From contig MU004235.1 of the NCBI GenBank assembly GCA_010405405.1, forward strand, positions 1,738,924 through 1,802,923: 64,000 bases of DNA, given 5' to 3'. Shown here piece after piece: positions 59,030 to 64,000 of this stretch (within the stretch, counting starts at the first letter, position 1; every line of letters begins with the position of its first letter). Both the position numbers and the translations under genes were made by a program. Source of the DNA: Microthyrium microscopicum (Eukaryota > Ascomycota > Dothideomycetes > Microthyriales > Microthyriaceae). The notes beneath the pieces are model-generated. The model was not told where the DNA came from and ran no database searches. It saw only the letters and a list, made by a program, of their open reading frames with translations.

Positions 59030-59400
59030 TATAATAACGTTAAGCTTAGTACGTACTAACTAGTATATTAGTAGTACTTCTAGGACCTTTAGGACCTTTA
59101 CTAGCGCTAAGTAAGTTATTCTAGGCTAGATTAAGCTTAATATATACTAACTAATATGTTAGTAGTACCTCTAAGATTATTAGAACTTCTACTATTACTA
59201 TATAAGTTATTCTACGCTAGATTAAGCTTAGTACGTACTAACTAATATATTAGTAGTACCTCTAAGACTTTTAAGACCTCTACTATTACTATATAAGTTA
59301 TTCTAGGCTAGATTAAGCTTAGTACGTACTAACTACTATAATAGTAACTCCTTTAAGACCTTTACTACTACCTTTGCTACCTTTAGCGCTACATACTAGT
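59030..59400. repeat. Tandem array, about four units of 90-92 bp
   Basis: The segment TTAAGCTTAGTACGTACTAA recurs at about 59040, 59130, 59222 and 59313, each followed by TATTAGTAGTAC.TCTA and then a TTACTATATAAGTTATTCTAG-type joiner. Differences are mostly C/T and A/G. This is the clearest unit inside the second AT-rich block. Confidence 0.75.
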
Positions 59401-62400
59401 TATAAGTAAAATTAAGTATAATAACTTATAGTAAGTACGTACTAACTAATAATTATAACGTCTAGATTTTATAAGTATAAGGGTAAGGTACCTATTATCT
59501 AAACTATAGCTTTAAAGTATCTACGTTATAAGTTATATTTAGCTTATATAAACCTTATACTAACTAGATTATTAAGGAACTTAGGCTTAAGTATAGTATA
59601 TGCTAAAGGTTATAAGAGTTTATTTTATTATTTAGCTAGGTAATATTAGTAAGCATAGGCTAGATATAGGTAAAAAGATTTATAATATTATAATTTATAA
59701 ATAATAAAGTAAGTATACTAGCTTATGCTAAGTAGAAGTAGCTATATAATATAATAAGTAGTTAATAGTTTATTTATACTTAGCTTAAGCTAAATATAAA
59801 GAACTTAACTATAATTTTTTTCTAAACTAAGTAACTTACTAAAATAAGATTATAATATTTAACTATAATACTTAAGTAGATAAGTATAATAATAGTAATT
59901 TAGTATATACTATATATAAATATAAATAATAGAAGTATTATAATATAAAAAGATCTTATAGTAAATACTACTATATACTAATTATAGGTAATATAAAGTA
60001 GTTTAAAGATTAAAATATATTTAATTTAGAAAATAGTTACTTTATACTAAGATAGTAACTTCTTTACTAGTACGTATATAGCTTATAAATATACTTTACT
60101 CTTTATCTTTTAACTAATCTAATAACTTAAAAAATAATTACTATAATTTTCTACTTAAGCTAAAGGTATACTATATAAGATTAAAACTTAAAATAAGTAT
60201 ATACTATACTATAAAAATAGTACTTATAACCTAAATACTATTATAAGAACGTCTACTCTACTAGTAAGTTTAGGCTATAATAAATATATACTAGCTATAA
60301 TTTAATTAGTTATCTTCTACTCTTTAGCTTAATAGTAGTTAAGTAAGATTAGAGTTCTTATATTTAGTATACTATAAGTACGTACTAATAGCTTTTTAGA
60401 ATATATATATTATAATTATTTTATAATTACTACGCCTAGTTAAGTATATATTATACCTCTACTTAGTACGTATTACTAAAAACTAACCTTTAGCTTTACT
60501 ACTATATTTATACTATATATTTAGAACTTTATAAAGTAGAAAGTATACTACCTAAGAATTACTTATATTTAAAATAAGCTAACGCTATATTAGTTAGTAC
60601 TTCCTCTATAGTCTCTAAAATCTAATAAGTACGTTTAGCTAATATATATCTAGTATAGGCTAATTATAAATAGTCTTTATTAATTGCTTTATAAACTAGT
60701 TTATTAGCTAGATTAAGGCTTTAGCTTTATTAGAGACTATTCTCTATAAAATAAAATATATATAATTAGTATATGCCTAGCATAGCCTCTTTAATATAGC
60801 GTAATAGTCTAATAAATATAGAATTTATTCTTAGTATATACTATAAGTACTTAATATAATTAAGTAGCTTATTAATTTTATTAATTTAAATATAGTACGT
60901 TATAACTTAATTTAGTATAGAGGTAATATATACGCTAATTATAAAGTAGTTAATAAAATTCTTATTTACTTATAGCTTATACTTAACTTATTTAACTTAG
61001 AGGTTTAATTAATAGCTTTAGTAACATTACTATAGTAAATATTAATATCTAGCCTTAATAGTACATATATAATATATACTAACTAGACTAAAAGTAAACC
61101 TTATCTAAAGATAGTCTTACTTACGTAGCTTAGTATAAATAATAAGCTATACTTAGTATATATATAATATAGTATAATAAGTACTTTACTTCTATGTATT
61201 AAAGACATTACGTCTTTTTCTATAATAACTAGTATATACTTATTATAAGCTAAAGCTAGACTTAGAATAAGTAAGACAATCTATAACGAACTATAACTTT
61301 TCTTTAAGTTCGTAGCTCTTATATTAACTATAAAAGCTTAATAGACTAGTAGCTACACCTATTAATTATAGTAAGTATTCCTTCTATATTAATATATAGT
61401 AGCTAATAGACTCTTACTTATATATATAGTATACCTTATACTTACTTTATTAAGTAGTACTAGCTTACTTCTACGTATATATATAGTAATTAATCTTAAA
61501 TTACTTATCTTAATTAGTACGTACTATATATAAAATTAATTCTTTCTTCTCTTTTAGTCTATATTAACTTTATAAAACCTTAAAAAGTAAGAATTTACGT
61601 ATTATACTTATACTTATTACTAGCATAATAATAATCTATATAAGCTAAGCTTATATCTATAGTCTACTTAAAGTATTACCTCTTCTTTACTTCTTTAACT
61701 ATTCTATATCTTTAGCTTAAGCTTATTTTAAGCGTAATAACTACCTATTTTAATTTCTTAGCCTAAGCTAAAATTATACGTAGCGTAGATTAGTACTATA
61801 AGATTCTTAAGAATCTTTCTAGAAATATATACTTAAAATAGGGATATATCTATAGTAAGTTTAGTATATATTATAGCTCTTTTTATACTTATGCTAATAT
61901 TATACTTATAAGTCTAATTAAATATCTAAATTCTAAATATATCTTATTAATAAGTAAGTTTTTATATTAAGGCTATAGTTAGTACGTACTAAGCTTATAA
62001 TAAGTAAAACTAATTATACTTTGCTTAAGCTAAATTAATAGGGTAGCTATAATAGTTATAAAGAATAGAGTAATAGTTATAATAGTATAGATATAGGCTT
62101 AGCCTATATAAAAGCTATGCTAATTTCTAAATAGAAAATGATAAGCCTTTTACTAATTTAGTTAAGCTCTCTATAGTTTTAGGCCTATAAGTTTAACTAC
62201 TATATAGGACTAGTATATACTAACTATAATCTAAATAGTTATTAGTATATTAATAAGGAAAGTATAATCTATAGTTATATTATTAAGATATCTATAAATA
62301 TATATATACTTTACTTATACTTAACTTATTACTAATTAAGTAGCTTTGCTACTACTACTAAGTTTAATATTCTAATTTTAGTAAGTCTACTCTACTTATA

Positions 62401-62403
62401 TCT

Positions 62404-62413
62404 AGCACGTGCT
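62404..62413. repeat. Least-mutated copy of the palindromic core: AGCACGTGCT
   Basis: This copy has CACGTG where most others have TACGTA. Change of CA to TA on both strands would turn AGCACGTGCT into AGTACGTACT. A half-mutated form, TACGTGCT, lies at 57207-57214. This suggests the original motif. Confidence 0.5.
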
Positions 62414-64000
62414 TATTTTTTATTAGTAGCTAAAGATACTAAGTTATCTAACTAGTTTATTATTAAGGTTAATGCTTCTTACTAGTAAGTATAACTTCTA
62501 CTTAGGGCTTATATATACTAACTATATATAGTATCCTTACCTCTATAATTCTAGTTTAGGATTAGAAATCCTAATAGTTTATTAATAAGCCTAAGTAAGT
62601 ATAGCTTATACGTTATATATATTAGACTAATATTAATAGTTATATTTATAATAATTCTCTAATCTCTAATATTTATAATAAGTTAAAGAATTTAGTATAA
62701 GTAAAATACTTATATAGGCTTAATATATATTAAACTTAAGTAGAAAAAATAATTTTACTTTTTATAAACTTATTAGTACTTATTTATTCTACTATTATAA
62801 GCTTAATTATATTAAGTTTATATATAGTATAAGTTAAACCTTTACTTAATTTAAGCTAAGTATATACTAATATTAATCTAGTAAAAAGTTATTATTCTAC
62901 CTTTTTCTTCTACTTTTAAATATAGTAAGTTTAATAATTTTATATTAAGTATATACTAATACTATAAGTAGAGTCTAAAAATAATAAGATTATTATTTTA
63001 TTACCTACTTATTTCTATAAGAACTAAATTTATACTAAGCTTAAGGCTCTTCTAAAATCTTATTACTAAGTACGTATTAATTTTAAGTCTCTTCTAAAAT
63101 TTTATAGCTAAGCTTAAGCTAAGTATTATTATAATAAGGAGCTTATAATATTAAAGAAGCGTAAGGCCTTAACTTTAGCTTATATTAAGCCTAAGGCTAA
63201 GTCTAAGCGTAAGTTAACTAAGCGTAAGCTAAAAACTATTAACTAGCGTATTTCTAATAAGTCTAAGTTTTATTATATAAAGTACGTACTAATTATAAAA
63301 GCCTAAATTATATTTAAAGAATATATCTAAGGAGCTAAAAATAAATTACTAGTATATATTAAAGTTAGCTTTACTATTAAAGAAGAAGATATTATTAATA
63401 ATAAGTACGTACTTAATACCTATAATTCTACTTTACTACTATCTTAATATAAGACTAATATTTAGGCTTAGTATATACTAGACCTAAATTTAGACTATTA
63501 TAAAGTAAAAGATTTACTAAGCTAAGTATATACTTATTTTTATATAGTAGTTAAATTAAAACTATAGCCTTAGTATATACTAAAAAACTTATTTCCTTTT
63601 CTTTTATAAATTTTTATTCTTTAAGTAACCTAAAATGCTATTATACTTTTTACTTATACTTAATCTATACTAAAATATATAGTAATTAAAAGTATATACT
63701 ATTCTAATATATCTACTTTCTTAAAGTTTAATAATATAAGATAATACTATAATATAAAGTTATTAATATAATTTATTATTAATTTATTTTAAATAAAAGT
63801 AATATATTAAGCTTATATTAATAAATAGATTTTAAATATTTATATATATAATTATATATTTAGTATTTAAATTTATCTTTATTATACTTTATTATTTATA
63901 TTATATTAATTATTTTATAATTTATTAGTTTTATATATATAATTTTATCTAATATAATTAAACCTTTAATAATTAAATATAAATTATTATTATATATTAT

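Larger units (their letters stand above)
57011..64000. repeat. Second AT-rich, RIP-like block with recurring palindromic motif, runs off the window
   Basis: At least 7 kb, nearly devoid of CpA/TpG. It differs from the first block: a palindromic core (T)TAGTACGTACTAA recurs, with more than ten copies of GTACGTACT (for example near 58070, 58307, 58827, 59048, 59230, 59320, 59428, 60385, 61512, 61980, 63281), and many degenerate forms (GTATATACTAA) between them, often 90-110 bp apart. I saw no coherent coding relic. It looks like a diverged tandem satellite or a mix of decayed repeats. It could be subtelomeric or pericentromeric, but no telomere repeat is in the window. Confidence 0.6.

Noticed and set aside
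57011-64000. CRISPR-like reading of the regularly repeated palindromes
   Set aside because: Spacing is irregular, spacers are themselves related, and the DNA is eukaryotic; a diverged satellite explains it better.

Overview
This 64-kb window is nuclear DNA of a filamentous ascomycete (Pezizomycotina). Genes carry short GT-AG introns of about 45-110 bp. Two long AT-rich blocks look saturated with C-to-T changes at CpA (TpG on the other strand) while CpG survives, which is the signature of repeat-induced point mutation (RIP). The gene set also fits: a DASH-type cryptochrome with an RGG tail, a Zn2Cys6 regulator, a TRI12-like MFS pump, protein X of pyruvate dehydrogenase, and AGC1. The AT-rich blocks and the RNase H-like family would suit Leotiomycetes, but I cannot fix the class from sequence alone.

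Layout. 1-3.4 kb: 5' part of mitochondrial ArgJ and a complete cryptochrome-DASH, both minus. 3.4-10 kb: a gene-poor stretch with one doubtful spliced remnant. 10.06-18.81 kb: a RIP-destroyed element with about 150-bp inverted terminal repeats, a Tc1-like DDE transposase relic on plus and a second coding relic on minus. 19.6-36.5 kb: an accessory segment with three paralogous RNase H-like genes (19.7, 33.0 and 35.0 kb), interspersed with a Zn2Cys6 factor, an AIG1/FAR-17a membrane protein, an MFS transporter and a 186-bp MITE with TA duplications. 37.5-53.7 kb: a compact housekeeping stretch: Yta7/ATAD2-type bromodomain ATPase, a mitochondrial membrane protein, protein X of pyruvate dehydrogenase, a Cue1-like protein, NatB subunit Naa20, a divergent TBP paralogue, an O6-alkylguanine-DNA alkyltransferase and the aspartate/glutamate carrier AGC1. 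53.7-57.0 kb: no convincing gene. 57.0-64.0 kb: a second AT-rich block, satellite-like, carrying a recurrent palindromic core.

How it fits together. The housekeeping genes are ordinary neighbours, with several divergent or convergent pairs; four products (ArgJ, protein X, AGC1 and the two-helix membrane protein) are predicted mitochondrial. The most unusual content is the RNase H-like family, in which one copy is single-domain and two pair an N-terminal RNase H fold with a degenerate C-terminal copy. The second is the TBP-like protein, which keeps the four DNA-kinking phenylalanines but has lost both minor-groove threonines. The third is the pair of RIP-altered blocks, which differ in kind: one is a transposon with coding relics, the other resembles a diverged tandem array.
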